Notes: generated by a model from the sequence alone, not told the origin. 6,257 nt of DNA from Anaerolineae bacterium (GCA_020433835.1 JAGRBY010000433.1:1-6257), one strand, 5' to 3'. Numbered from the stretch's first letter, positions 1 through 5,770 are shown. Numbers and translations are program-made.

Positions 1-34
1 TATACAGTTTGGTGTGCAGCAGGGGCGTCTCCAT
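1..34 (-). CDS. 5' end of probable LuxR-family / MalT-like ATP-dependent regulator (partial)
   Basis: Reading the minus strand from the ATG at 34, eleven codons give METPLLHTKLY before the window ends. The pattern 'PLLxTKLY' directly after the start is the characteristic N-terminus of the large MalT-like LuxR regulators (STAND-type NTPase, TPR region, C-terminal helix-turn-helix) that are abundant in Chloroflexota; in those proteins it is followed by a proline-rich 'PPxRxxLVxRPRL' stretch, which would lie outside this window. Only 34 bases are visible, so the assignment rests on this signature alone. The gene is divergent from the MFS transporter. No Shine-Dalgarno sequence precedes the ATG, and a TATACT box sits so close that the transcript may be leaderless. 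If the family call is right, it would be a cytoplasmic transcription activator of unknown ligand. Confidence 0.55.
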   Translation of the reverse strand, partial: METPLLHTKLY

Positions 35-40
35 GGCGCG

Positions 41-51
41 AGTATACTATA
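41..51 (-). promoter_or_regulatory. Overlapping -10 boxes for the minus-strand regulator gene
   Basis: On the minus strand TATAGT (51-46) and TATACT (46-41) overlap just before the ATG at 34. With the standard distance from the -10 box to the transcription start, TATACT would place the start at 34, exactly the A of the ATG, and TATAGT would place it at about 39. No convincing -35 hexamer is found 16-18 bp upstream (the nearest is TTCCTT), so the call rests on the -10 boxes and their location only. Confidence 0.3.
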
Positions 52-106
52 GGCGAGGGTAAAAAGGAAGCGGTGTTACGGGGTGTAGCGGTGGATTTCC
101 TGCCGC

Positions 107-136
107 TTGTCACTTTGCCTTGCCCCCGACTATAAT
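107..136 (+). promoter_or_regulatory. Sigma-70-type promoter, distal promoter of the MFS gene
   Basis: TTGTCA (107-112, five of six to TTGACA) and a perfect TATAAT (131-136) are separated by 18 bp, giving a predicted transcription start near 143. A transcript from here would carry a leader of about 170 nucleotides ahead of the MFS start, including the hairpin at 211-243. This has the best combined -35/-10 match in the left intergenic region. Confidence 0.42.
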
Positions 137-210
137 GAGCGCAGAACCTCGACGTATTATCCCTTACTTTGTTTAATTCTCTCTCTCATCCACTCAGCAC
201 TTCGCAGCAG

Positions 211-243
211 GTTGAGGTGAGGCACAAGCCTCAGCCTGACAAC
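211..243. other. Bulged stem-loop in the MFS leader region
   Basis: GTTG-AGG-TGAGGC (211-223) pairs with GCCTCA-(g)-CCT-(ga)-CAAC (228-243) around an ACAA loop at 224-227. This gives 13 base pairs interrupted by bulges of one and two bases on the 3' side. There is no T-run on either strand after the stem, so it is not a standard intrinsic terminator. It would lie in the 5' leader of any transcript from the promoter at 107-136 and upstream of the proximal TATAAT at 280. Whether it works in RNA or is a relic repeat cannot be told from one copy. Confidence 0.35.
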
Positions 244-279
244 TCTGTTCAATGGTCGGGGTTGCACCTTACCCGCTCC

Positions 280-285
280 TATAAT
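280..285 (+). promoter_or_regulatory. Proximal TATAAT box for the MFS gene
   Basis: A perfect TATAAT lies 30 bp before the ATG at 316, predicting a transcription start near 292 and a leader of about 24 nucleotides. No good -35 hexamer is found at 16-18 bp; TTGCAC at 262-267 is only 12 bp away. The box could be a weak or activator-dependent promoter, or chance. Confidence 0.3.
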
Positions 286-315
286 GATGGCTTATAGCAC
301 GGTTACAGATTGGCT

Positions 316-1635
316 ATGGTTTCTCAACAAACTATTTCGGGGGGAAGATTTTATCGGTGGTATGTGGTTGGCGTGCTCAACCTGGGGTTAATGGCGGCCT
401 TAACCGACCGGCGGGTGCTTAATCTGCTGGTCGAGCCGATACGGCGCGATTTGGGCGTTAGCGATACGGCCATCAGTTTGCTGCTGGGCTTGAGTTTCGC
501 CATCTTCTTCTCGACGCTGGGCATACCCATCGGATGGTTAGCCGATCGGTACAGCCGCCGGACGATTTTAACCGCCTCGATTGCCACGTGGAGCCTGATG
601 ACCGCCGCCTGCGGGTTAGCCGCTACCTACGCCCAACTCTTTCTGGCCCGGGCCGGGGTGGGGGTAGGTGAAGCCGGTTACACCCCCGCCGCGATGGCGA
701 TGATTGCCGCTTATTTTCCGGGCGAGCGGCGCAGTACCGCCATCAGTACCTATTTGATGGGCGCTTATACCGGCACCGGGCTGGCTTTGATTATTGCGGC
801 GACGGTCATCGGGTTGGTCTCGGCGCGTGATACCTGGCTGCTGCCGCTCATCGGCCTGGTGCGGCCCTGGCAGTTGGTGTTGATCATAGTCGGGCTACCG
901 GGCCTGCTGATCGCGCTGCTGATGCTGGCGGTCCGAGAGCCGCCCCCGGAACCCGCAGCGGCAGGGGCAAAAGGGCGAGCTTCGTTTGGCACGGTTTTAC
1001 GCTACGTAGGCGAGCACCGCGCCGCCTTCAGTGCGATCTGCGGCGGTCGTGCCCTCTTTTTGACGGCCATCATCGGGGTCAATGCCTGGACGCCCTCATT
1101 CTTTATACGCACGTATGGCTGGAGCGCCCAGCGAGCCGGGTTGACCCTGGGAGCGATTATTGTGGTTTGCTCGACGCTCGGAATTTTGGCCGGTGGTTAT
1201 TTAGCCGATGCGCTAACCCGGCGAGGCAGTCGCGATGCCAATGTGCGGGTCGAAATTGGGGCCGCGGTCGGGATGGCGTTCACCTGTCTAATTTTTCCCC
1301 TCATGCCAACCGCTTGGGGGGCGGCGCTGTGGCTGGTCCCGGCGTTCTTCTGTCGCGGGGCATCGACCGGGGTGGCGATGGCCGCCGTCCAAGAGATGCT
1401 GCCCAACGCCATCCGTGCCCAGAGCACAGCCCTTTATTTGGCTTTCGTCAATATTGTTAGCCAGGGTCTCGGTCCGACGGTGGTGGCGCTCGCTACCGAT
1501 TTTGTCTTTCACGATCCGGCGGCGCTGCGTTACTCGCTGGCTGTGATAACCCCGCTTTTGTTGATAGCCGCGCTAGGGTGTTTGATAGCCGGATTGCGAC
1601 CGTTCCGGGCTATGAAAGCAGCGGCGTTGGCGTAA
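316..1635 (+). CDS. Spinster-like MFS transporter
   Basis: Encodes a 439-residue inner-membrane protein of the major facilitator superfamily, close to the usual length, with about twelve hydrophobic segments and a cytoplasmic central loop near residues 206-223 (proline, glutamate, lysine and arginine rich). The first half has a 'DRR' at residues 31-33 at the end of helix 1, the MFS motif A GIPIGWLADRYSRR (69-82) between helices 2 and 3, and a helix-4 region with R112 and the GVGEAGYTP stretch (115-123) followed by 'YFPGERR'. That combination is typical of the spinster-type (Spns) subgroup. The second half repeats motif A as GGYLADALTRRG (293-304). MFS proteins move small solutes by proton or ion coupling or by uniport; the substrate cannot be read from the sequence. 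I chose ATG 316; an in-frame TTG at 310 would add two residues, and no Shine-Dalgarno sequence supports either. The gene is monocistronic here: divergent from the regulator on the left, convergent with the large gene on the right. Confidence 0.9.
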   Translation: MVSQQTISGGRFYRWYVVGVLNLGLMAALTDRRVLNLLVEPIRRDLGVSDTAISLLLGLSFAIFFSTLGIPIGWLADRYSRRTILTASIATWSLMTAACGLAATYAQLFLARAGVGVGEAGYTPAAMAMIAAYFPGERRSTAISTYLMGAYTGTGLALIIAATVIGLVSARDTWLLPLIGLVRPWQLVLIIVGLPGLLIALLMLAVREPPPEPAAAGAKGRASFGTVLRYVGEHRAAFSAICGGRALFLTAIIGVNAWTPSFFIRTYGWSAQRAGLTLGAIIVVCSTLGILAGGYLADALTRRGSRDANVRVEIGAAVGMAFTCLIFPLMPTAWGAALWLVPAFFCRGASTGVAMAAVQEMLPNAIRAQSTALYLAFVNIVSQGLGPTVVALATDFVFHDPAALRYSLAVITPLLLIAALGCLIAGLRPFRAMKAAALA

Positions 1636-1677
1636 ATGCTGTCGCAGTGCCACCCCGCACCCTGTGATACAGTTGTG

Positions 1678-1697
1678 CCCCGATCATCTAATCGGGG
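1678..1697. other. Stem-loop 43 bp after the MFS stop, possible weak terminator
   Basis: CCCCGAT (1678-1684) pairs perfectly with ATCGGGG (1691-1697) around a six-base loop. Its place just past the MFS stop suits a 3'-end hairpin. There is no T-run after it on the plus strand, so factor-independent termination is doubtful; it may instead protect the mRNA 3' end. Confidence 0.35.
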
Positions 1698-1734
1698 GGA
1701 TGCGCGAACGTAATTATATGGGGGCTGCTCATAA

Positions 1735-1748
1735 CCGGCAGGTGCCGG
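1735..1748. other. Short GC-rich hairpin bordering the repeat array
   Basis: CCGGC (1735-1739) and GCCGG (1744-1748) form a five-pair stem with an AGGT loop, six bases before the first 41-bp repeat unit. It does not align with the repeat unit and may be an independent mRNA 3'-end structure. A short stem such as this can arise by chance in GC-rich DNA. Confidence 0.25.
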
Positions 1749-1753
1749 AGCGC

Positions 1754-2013
1754 AAATCAAGGCCTCCGACTTATCGGGATAGGCTATTGAGAGTAAATCA
1801 AGGCCTCCGGCTTGTCGGGATAGGCAAATGAGAGCAAATGAAGGCATCCGACTTGTCGGGGTAGGCAAATGGGAGCAAATCAAGACCTCCGACTTGTCGG
1901 GATAGGTAAATGGGAGCAAATGAAGGCATCCGACTTGTCGGGGTAGGCAAATGGGAGCAAATCAAGACCTCCGACTTGTCGGGATAGGTAAATGGGAGCA
2001 AATGAAGGCATCC
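1754..2013. repeat. 41-bp tandem repeat array, six full units plus a 14-base partial unit
   Basis: Units start at 1754, 1795, 1836, 1877, 1918 and 1959, each exactly 41 bp, and a truncated seventh runs from 2000 to 2013. Units 3+4 (1836-1917) are identical base for base to units 5+6 (1918-1999), so an 82-bp dimer was duplicated recently; the partial unit 7 begins like units 3 and 5 and so keeps the alternation. Each unit is centred on the dyad CCGAC-TT-GTCGG (unit 1 has ATCGG, unit 2 has CCGGC) with a further four-base outer arm in units 1, 2, 4 and 6. The array fills the middle of the gap between two convergent genes. A 41-base period is not a multiple of three, and the open frames through it are repeat-driven, so I treat it as non-coding. 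It is likely to vary in copy number between strains. Confidence 0.95.
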
Positions 2014-2022
2014 TACAAGTAG
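2013..2022. other. Variant hairpin core at the end of the repeat array
   Basis: Where unit 7 should continue with the CCGAC-TT-GTCGG core, the sequence reads CTAC-AA-GTAG, a different but still self-complementary 4+2+4 dyad sharing its first base with the end of the unit. It marks the right boundary of the array. Confidence 0.4.
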
Positions 2023-2056
2023 AAAGAGGGGATTAACGGCTAATTTAGACGAGCAG

Positions 2057-2089
2057 CGTGCACGCTGTCCCTCCCAGACAGCGTACACG
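2057..2089 (-). terminator. Long stem-loop downstream of the large minus-strand gene
   Basis: CGTGCACGCTGTC (2057-2069) and GACAGCGTACACG (2077-2089) form a 13-pair stem with a seven-base loop. The one irregular position is a C-A mismatch in plus-strand RNA but a U-G wobble in minus-strand RNA, so the stem is complete only when transcribed from the minus strand, the direction of the large gene that stops at 2141. Only a weak A/T stretch (near 2040-2049) follows on the minus strand, so it may be a non-canonical terminator or an mRNA 3'-end stabiliser. Confidence 0.5.
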
Positions 2090-2103
2090 AGTCGTGGTAG
2101 GCG

Positions 2104-2135
2104 AGCTTGGGCTAAGCTGCGGCTGCTGTGGCCGC
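2104..2135 (-). other. Two small stems just after the stop of the large gene
   Basis: AGCTT/AAGCT (2104-2108 with 2114-2118) and GCGGC/GCCGC (2119-2123 with 2131-2135) are adjacent five-pair dyads within 37 bp downstream of the stop codon at 2141-2143 on the minus strand. Both are short enough to be chance; together with the longer stem at 2057-2089 they would make a structured 3' end on the transcript. Confidence 0.25.
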
Positions 2136-2140
2136 CGCCT

Positions 2141-5100
2141 TTATGATGGCGTTGTCGGGGTGGTGCTTATGGCTAACAGATCGGCCAAGCCGCCGGATAA
2201 GCTCAAGTTGTCGTTGGCCGGTTCGGTTTGGGCCTGGCTCAGGTGCTGTAGGCGCTGGGCCAGCCGCTGCATGACGCTCCAGGCGACCTGGCTGTAGCCT
2301 TCAAGCAGCTCGTGGAGGGCCGTGCGCTCCAAGCGAAGGAGGGTAACGTCGCTGACGGCGGTTACGGTCGCCGAAGCAGGGGTCGGATTTAAGATCGACA
2401 GCTCGCCAAAGACGGCGTTTTCAGCCAGGGTACCTATCGGCTGGCGGCTGTCGTGAAGGCACGTTTGCCCTTCGACCACCAGGTACATGGCGCTGTTGAT
2501 TTCATCCTTGGCCAGGATGGTCTCCCCGGCTTTGACTTCGATTTCGTCCAGGTAGGCGACCGCCTCGGCCAACATTTCTTCCGGTGCTTCGGCCAGGAAA
2601 TCAACGGCTTTCAAACGAATAACTTTTTCAACGGGGGTCAACATCGGTTTCTCTCCTGTTTGCATAATTTGTATGGCTTGTAAGGTCTCCATCATTTGGG
2701 GGTGCGCGTCTTGCTGCAAGAGCGAGACCTGCTGCTTGTAAAGCACCGCGTCCAGCCGGGCCAGAGTCCAGGCGGCGGTCTGGCGCAGCAGCAGTTGGGG
2801 CGCGTCCAGGGTGGTAATAACGGCCATCGAGAGTTCAACGGCCCCCAACTGCCCGGCGGCGTGCAGGGCGCAGACTTTGGTCCAGGGTGAGAGCCATTCG
2901 TCCGGGGCAATGATGATTTCGGCCAACCGCTCCGGGCAGGTCAGCCGTAACTGCGAATATTCGGCCGTTCCGCTCAAGCGCTGCAACCGCTCGGCCGGGA
3001 TCAGGTCATCGAGCCAGGGGCGAAGCAGGGTTTTGGTGGCGGTGGGTAGTTGAAGGTCGATCACTTCCAGGGCGTAGGCACGCTGCTCGGGCGAGACGCC
3101 GGTATTGCCCCAGCGCAGCGTTTCCCCGGCGGCCAGGATGGTGGGCGTATCGAACAGGCCGGCCAACCACAGGAAGAGCCGGTCGCGGTGGCGGTTGAGT
3201 AAATCGGCCAGGGCGGCGCTCAGAAGGGCAGTTGGTTCAACATCGCCCACCTCGATCAAGCGGATAAGCGTGCGGGTGGCTTGTTCGGCTTCGGTCTTGA
3301 ACCCGGCCTCAAAGCGCAGGCGGTCCGCGCCCTGGGCCTGATAGCCGCGCCGGCTCAGCGCCAGCAGGGCTTCGTGGCGAACTTCGGCATCGGGTGTGTC
3401 GAGCTGCGCCGTGAGCAGCGTCAACGCGTCTGCCCCGCCCACACGGCCGATAACCCGCACCAGACGAATGAGGACGTCGCGGTTATCGCTGTAGTGCTGC
3501 AAGGCCGGGCCAACGGCCGGCAGCACGGCTTCACCCCCGGCGGTCAGCGCTGCCAGAGCGGTGCTGCGCGTTTGGGGCGAGGCCAGGCCATCGATGACCA
3601 CCGGCCAGAGGTGGGGGTGCTTGACCTTGCCGGCGGCGGTCAGGGCCGCCCGGCGCACCGACGCGGCTCTATCGTCGAGCAGCCGCAGCAGGGGGCGATA
3701 AAAGCCGGAAATAGCGGCCTCGCCCAGGATGTGGGCGGCCTGTTCGCGCTCAAACGGTCGGGCTGATTTAAGCAGTTCGTTTAGCTTGTCGCCGGCGGCC
3801 AGGATGCCTTCCAGTTCGCCACTGCGCAGCAGACCCACAATGGCCCCCTGGCGCAGGGTGCTATCGGTGTGGTCCAGATAGGGGTAGATATCCTCAAAGA
3901 GATTGGCATCGCCCAGACCGGCCAGCACCCGCAGCGAGGCGCTCTGAACCGGGCGCGAACACTCAGCAGAGAGCCGGTCGCGAATAAGCGGCGCGGCGGC
4001 TACCAGCCTTAACCGCTCAACCCGGCGCAGGGCGTCGAGCCTAACCTCGCGCTCTTGATGCTCCAGAACGACCGGCAAAGTAGTTGACAGCGTTTCCGGG
4101 GCGACGGCTTCGAGCAGATCCAGCGCGTAGCTGACGACGCCGACGTGGGGACTGTTTAAACTTTGTTGCAGCATCGCCAGGCTGGTTTGGTCGGGCCGAA
4201 CCAGGGTTTCGCGGCTGAAGTAGCGCTGTTTGAGGGCCTGCTGCACGCGGCGGGCATAGGCTCGCCCCAGGGCGACGGCGGTGAAGAACCAGGCGGCCAG
4301 GATAAAGAGTAAAACGTAGGCAAGCTGAATGGGCGTAAGGCCCAAAACGTCGGTTAGCAAGAGGAGAGCCATGCCGGTAACCCCCACGGACAGGGGATAG
4401 ACAATCCCTACGACCGTGGTTTGGGCCTGAGTGCGCTGGTGAGGCGGCAGGGGTTGGTACATCAGGTTGACGGTGGCCGAGTCGACCGCGTCCAGAATGA
4501 AGCGGTACATATTGGCTCCGGCAATAAGCCAGAACAGCACGATTGACCACTGGCTGAATGTGCCGACCATCGTAAATAGGCCCATTGTTGCCAGCAAGCC
4601 CAGCGGGGTCGCCAGAATAAGCGACTTGACGCCAAAGCGGGCTAAGACCCGGCCCACCACAAAGGTTTGGGCAAAGAGGCTCAGCACACCGAACACACCA
4701 AAGAAGAGGCCGATGAACGAAGCCAGCTCATCCTCGTTGGTATACCGCAGTTCAACCTGGCTGTAGAAGATGTTGTCGACAAAGTAGATGCCGATGATGA
4801 ACAGGGTAAACAAGCCGATGATGAGGCGCACGTAACTATCGTTGAAGAGGCTATCGCTCGCTTTGTGCGGATCGCTGCTTTTTTCCGGCGTGGCGTTGGC
4901 CATGGTGTCGGTGTTGAGGTTGATGATCGTCCATAGCAAAGCCATCGAGACGATAATGCCCACAGCGCCCAGCAGAAAGAGGTTGACAGTCCCCAGCCAC
5001 AGCACCAGCAGTGGCGACAGGAAGCCGGTGGCGATGGTGGCGATATGCTCGCTGGAGCTGAGCAAGCCAAAGAGCCGTTTACCTTGCTGCAAGTTGTAGA

Positions 5101-5503
5101 TGCGGCCCAGCAAGTTCCAGAAGGAGGTGATGGTCAGCGTGTTAAGTACGCCAAAGTAGATCGGCAAGCTGAACAGCAGCCAGCGCCAGGATGAAAGGCC
5201 GGTGCCTATCCAACAGCCGATCAGCGTCAACAGCAGAAAGCCGTGAACGCCCAGCAGCACCGCGGCCAGGGAGAAGCGCTGGTTGAGCTTAAGCTGGATG
5301 GTGGAGATGAGGGTAGCAAAGATGGCAATGCCGACATAAGCGTAGGGCAGGGTCGCCGCATCAAACTGGGCCAGGAAGAGGGCATAACTGGCGGTGCGGG
5401 TCAGCAGGTTAACGGTGTAGAGCAAAATACCGTAGCTCAATACCAACAGCACCAGCCGGCCTTCGCCGGGCTGGATGTTAAAGAGTGACAGCAATTTGGG
5501 CAT
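2141..5503 (-). CDS. NTT/MFS-like membrane transporter fused to HEAT repeats and a C-terminal cyclic-nucleotide-binding fold
   Basis: A single 1120-residue frame with three parts. Residues about 15-415 hold twelve hydrophobic segments with a basic, polar loop at 197-222; the stretch with QQGKRLFGLL (139-148) resembles the 'QAKRLFGLIGAG' region of the Npt1/Npt2 (Tlc-type) nucleotide transporter family and its free-living relatives. Residues about 440-930 are a HEAT-like solenoid: amphipathic helix pairs with the 'VRxxALxxL' pattern at about 486-498, 517-531, 548-562, 584-597, 614-628, 675-690, 706-719 and again at 872-887 and 902-917. Residues about 955-1085 are a cNMP-binding beta roll, with FGELSIL (1032-1038) as the phosphate cassette, followed by a low-complexity polar tail. 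The arginine normally nine residues after the cassette glutamate is alanine (A1043, in TPASATV), so canonical cAMP/cGMP binding is doubtful. Start ATG at 5503 has a GAGG seven bases upstream. NTT-HEAT-cNMP fusions are known from several free-living bacteria, but the substrate and role of this subgroup are not established; nucleotide transport is only an inference. It acts in the cytoplasmic membrane with the solenoid and sensor presumably in the cytoplasm. Confidence 0.9.
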   Translation of the reverse strand: MPKLLSLFNIQPGEGRLVLLVLSYGILLYTVNLLTRTASYALFLAQFDAATLPYAYVGIAIFATLISTIQLKLNQRFSLAAVLLGVHGFLLLTLIGCWIGTGLSSWRWLLFSLPIYFGVLNTLTITSFWNLLGRIYNLQQGKRLFGLLSSSEHIATIATGFLSPLLVLWLGTVNLFLLGAVGIIVSMALLWTIINLNTDTMANATPEKSSDPHKASDSLFNDSYVRLIIGLFTLFIIGIYFVDNIFYSQVELRYTNEDELASFIGLFFGVFGVLSLFAQTFVVGRVLARFGVKSLILATPLGLLATMGLFTMVGTFSQWSIVLFWLIAGANMYRFILDAVDSATVNLMYQPLPPHQRTQAQTTVVGIVYPLSVGVTGMALLLLTDVLGLTPIQLAYVLLFILAAWFFTAVALGRAYARRVQQALKQRYFSRETLVRPDQTSLAMLQQSLNSPHVGVVSYALDLLEAVAPETLSTTLPVVLEHQEREVRLDALRRVERLRLVAAAPLIRDRLSAECSRPVQSASLRVLAGLGDANLFEDIYPYLDHTDSTLRQGAIVGLLRSGELEGILAAGDKLNELLKSARPFEREQAAHILGEAAISGFYRPLLRLLDDRAASVRRAALTAAGKVKHPHLWPVVIDGLASPQTRSTALAALTAGGEAVLPAVGPALQHYSDNRDVLIRLVRVIGRVGGADALTLLTAQLDTPDAEVRHEALLALSRRGYQAQGADRLRFEAGFKTEAEQATRTLIRLIEVGDVEPTALLSAALADLLNRHRDRLFLWLAGLFDTPTILAAGETLRWGNTGVSPEQRAYALEVIDLQLPTATKTLLRPWLDDLIPAERLQRLSGTAEYSQLRLTCPERLAEIIIAPDEWLSPWTKVCALHAAGQLGAVELSMAVITTLDAPQLLLRQTAAWTLARLDAVLYKQQVSLLQQDAHPQMMETLQAIQIMQTGEKPMLTPVEKVIRLKAVDFLAEAPEEMLAEAVAYLDEIEVKAGETILAKDEINSAMYLVVEGQTCLHDSRQPIGTLAENAVFGELSILNPTPASATVTAVSDVTLLRLERTALHELLEGYSQVAWSVMQRLAQRLQHLSQAQTEPANDNLSLSGGLADLLAISTTPTTPS

Positions 5504-5510
5504 GCGCTAA

Positions 5511-5514
5511 CCTC
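5511..5514 (-). promoter_or_regulatory. Shine-Dalgarno site of the large transporter gene
   Basis: GAGG on the minus strand lies seven bases before the ATG at 5503, ideal spacing. It is the only clear ribosome binding site in the window; the other three gene starts have none, so it supports this start codon. Confidence 0.65.
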
Positions 5515-5550
5515 GCTCCGTATTGTCTTGAAAGATGATGACCTTACCCT

Positions 5551-5580
5551 TATGATAGCAAACTTGGGGGGTGATGTCTG
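5551..5580 (-). promoter_or_regulatory. Candidate promoter of the large transporter gene
   Basis: On the minus strand CAGACA (5580-5575, four of six to TTGACA) and TATCAT (5556-5551, five of six to TATAAT) are 18 bp apart, predicting a start near 5544 and a leader of about 41 nucleotides that contains the GAGG site. The -35 hexamer is weak and overlaps the edge of the operator-like palindrome at 5579-5596, as expected of a promoter under activator or repressor control. Confidence 0.4.
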
Positions 5581-5596
5581 TCCTACATTTAGGACA
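5579..5596. promoter_or_regulatory. Operator-like palindrome, site I
   Basis: TGTCCTACATTTAGGACA has perfect seven-base arms (TGTCCTA / TAGGACA) around CATT. Such 18-bp dyads are typical of dimeric helix-turn-helix regulators. It touches the predicted -35 of the large gene; its centre would lie near -43.5 relative to the predicted start. I do not recognise the cognate regulator. Confidence 0.55.
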
Positions 5597-5600
5597 AAGC

Positions 5601-5618
5601 TGTCATGGATTTAGGACA
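5601..5618. promoter_or_regulatory. Operator-like site II, diverged copy of site I
   Basis: TGTCATGGATTTAGGACA matches site I at 15 of 18 positions, and the last ten bases are identical. The left arm has decayed, keeping only TGTC. It starts 22 bp after site I, about two helical turns, so two dimers would bind the same DNA face. Its centre would be near -65.5 of the predicted minus-strand promoter. Confidence 0.5.
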
Positions 5619-5633
5619 ATATCTTTTGATTAA

Positions 5634-5704
5634 GGAGATTAGAGATAGGGAGATGAGGAGATTGAAGCCACCCCAATCTCCCTAGCTCCCTATCTCCAGT
5701 CTCC
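5634..5704. repeat. Large imperfect inverted repeat with purine-rich and pyrimidine-rich arms
   Basis: Arms of 31 bp (5634-5664 and 5674-5704) match at 26 of 31 positions around a nine-base loop. The left arm is almost all purine plus T, built from degenerate seven-base steps such as GGAGATT, AGAGATA and GGGAGAT. It sits between two divergent promoters, where a terminator for either flanking gene would not be expected. It resembles the dispersed 'ggagatt'-type intergenic repeats seen in some bacterial genomes and may be a non-autonomous palindromic element, but no target duplication or transposase is visible. Confidence 0.8.
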
Positions 5705-5724
5705 CAAACAGGGCAGTTATTCAA

Positions 5725-5754
5725 TTCACGGTCCTAAGCGTTCTGGTGTATAAT
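5725..5754 (+). promoter_or_regulatory. Promoter of the BatA-like gene
   Basis: TTCACG (5725-5730, four of six to TTGACA) and a perfect TATAAT (5749-5754) are separated by 18 bp. The predicted start at about 5761 leaves a leader of only ten bases (GCAACTGCTT) before the ATG at 5771, with no Shine-Dalgarno sequence, so translation may be initiated in a near-leaderless manner. Confidence 0.55.
5731..5738 (+). promoter_or_regulatory. Operator half-site inside the BatA-like promoter
   Basis: GTCCTAAG matches the minus-strand half-site GTCCTAAA of sites I and II at seven of eight bases and lies in the spacer between the -35 and -10 boxes. An eight-base match can be chance, but the position would suit repression of this promoter by the same regulator. 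Confidence 0.25.
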
Positions 5755-5770
5755 CTTATAGCAACTGCTT

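Noticed and set aside
1..135. Plus-strand frame open from the left edge to a stop at 133-135
   Set aside because: Forty-four codons without domain character, overlapping the better-supported minus-strand regulator start and the promoter at 107-136.
135..176. Thirteen-codon ATG frame beginning in the TATAAT at 131-136
   Set aside because: The ATG lies in the -10 box itself, so it would not be transcribed from that promoter, and nothing upstream suggests translation.
1754..2013. Possible CRISPR array
   Set aside because: Units are contiguous with no unique spacers, and no cas gene is present.
1530..2088. Minus-strand open frames of 129 and 96 codons through the tandem repeats, encoding repeated YPDKSE and PTPTSR segments
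   Set aside because: They arise because a stop-free 41-base unit is read in three successive frames, giving a 41-residue period. One overlaps the MFS 3' end antisense, neither has a ribosome site, and the composition looks like translated repeat DNA rather than a protein.
3281..3766. Plus-strand open frame of 161 codons inside the large transporter gene
   Set aside because: Antisense to well-defined HEAT repeats in GC-rich DNA, where long antisense frames are common; no recognisable domain.
4041..4550. Minus-strand open frame of 169 codons in another frame of the large gene
   Set aside because: Overlaps the membrane and linker parts of the large protein, Pro/Arg/Gly-rich, with no domain; a frame shadow.
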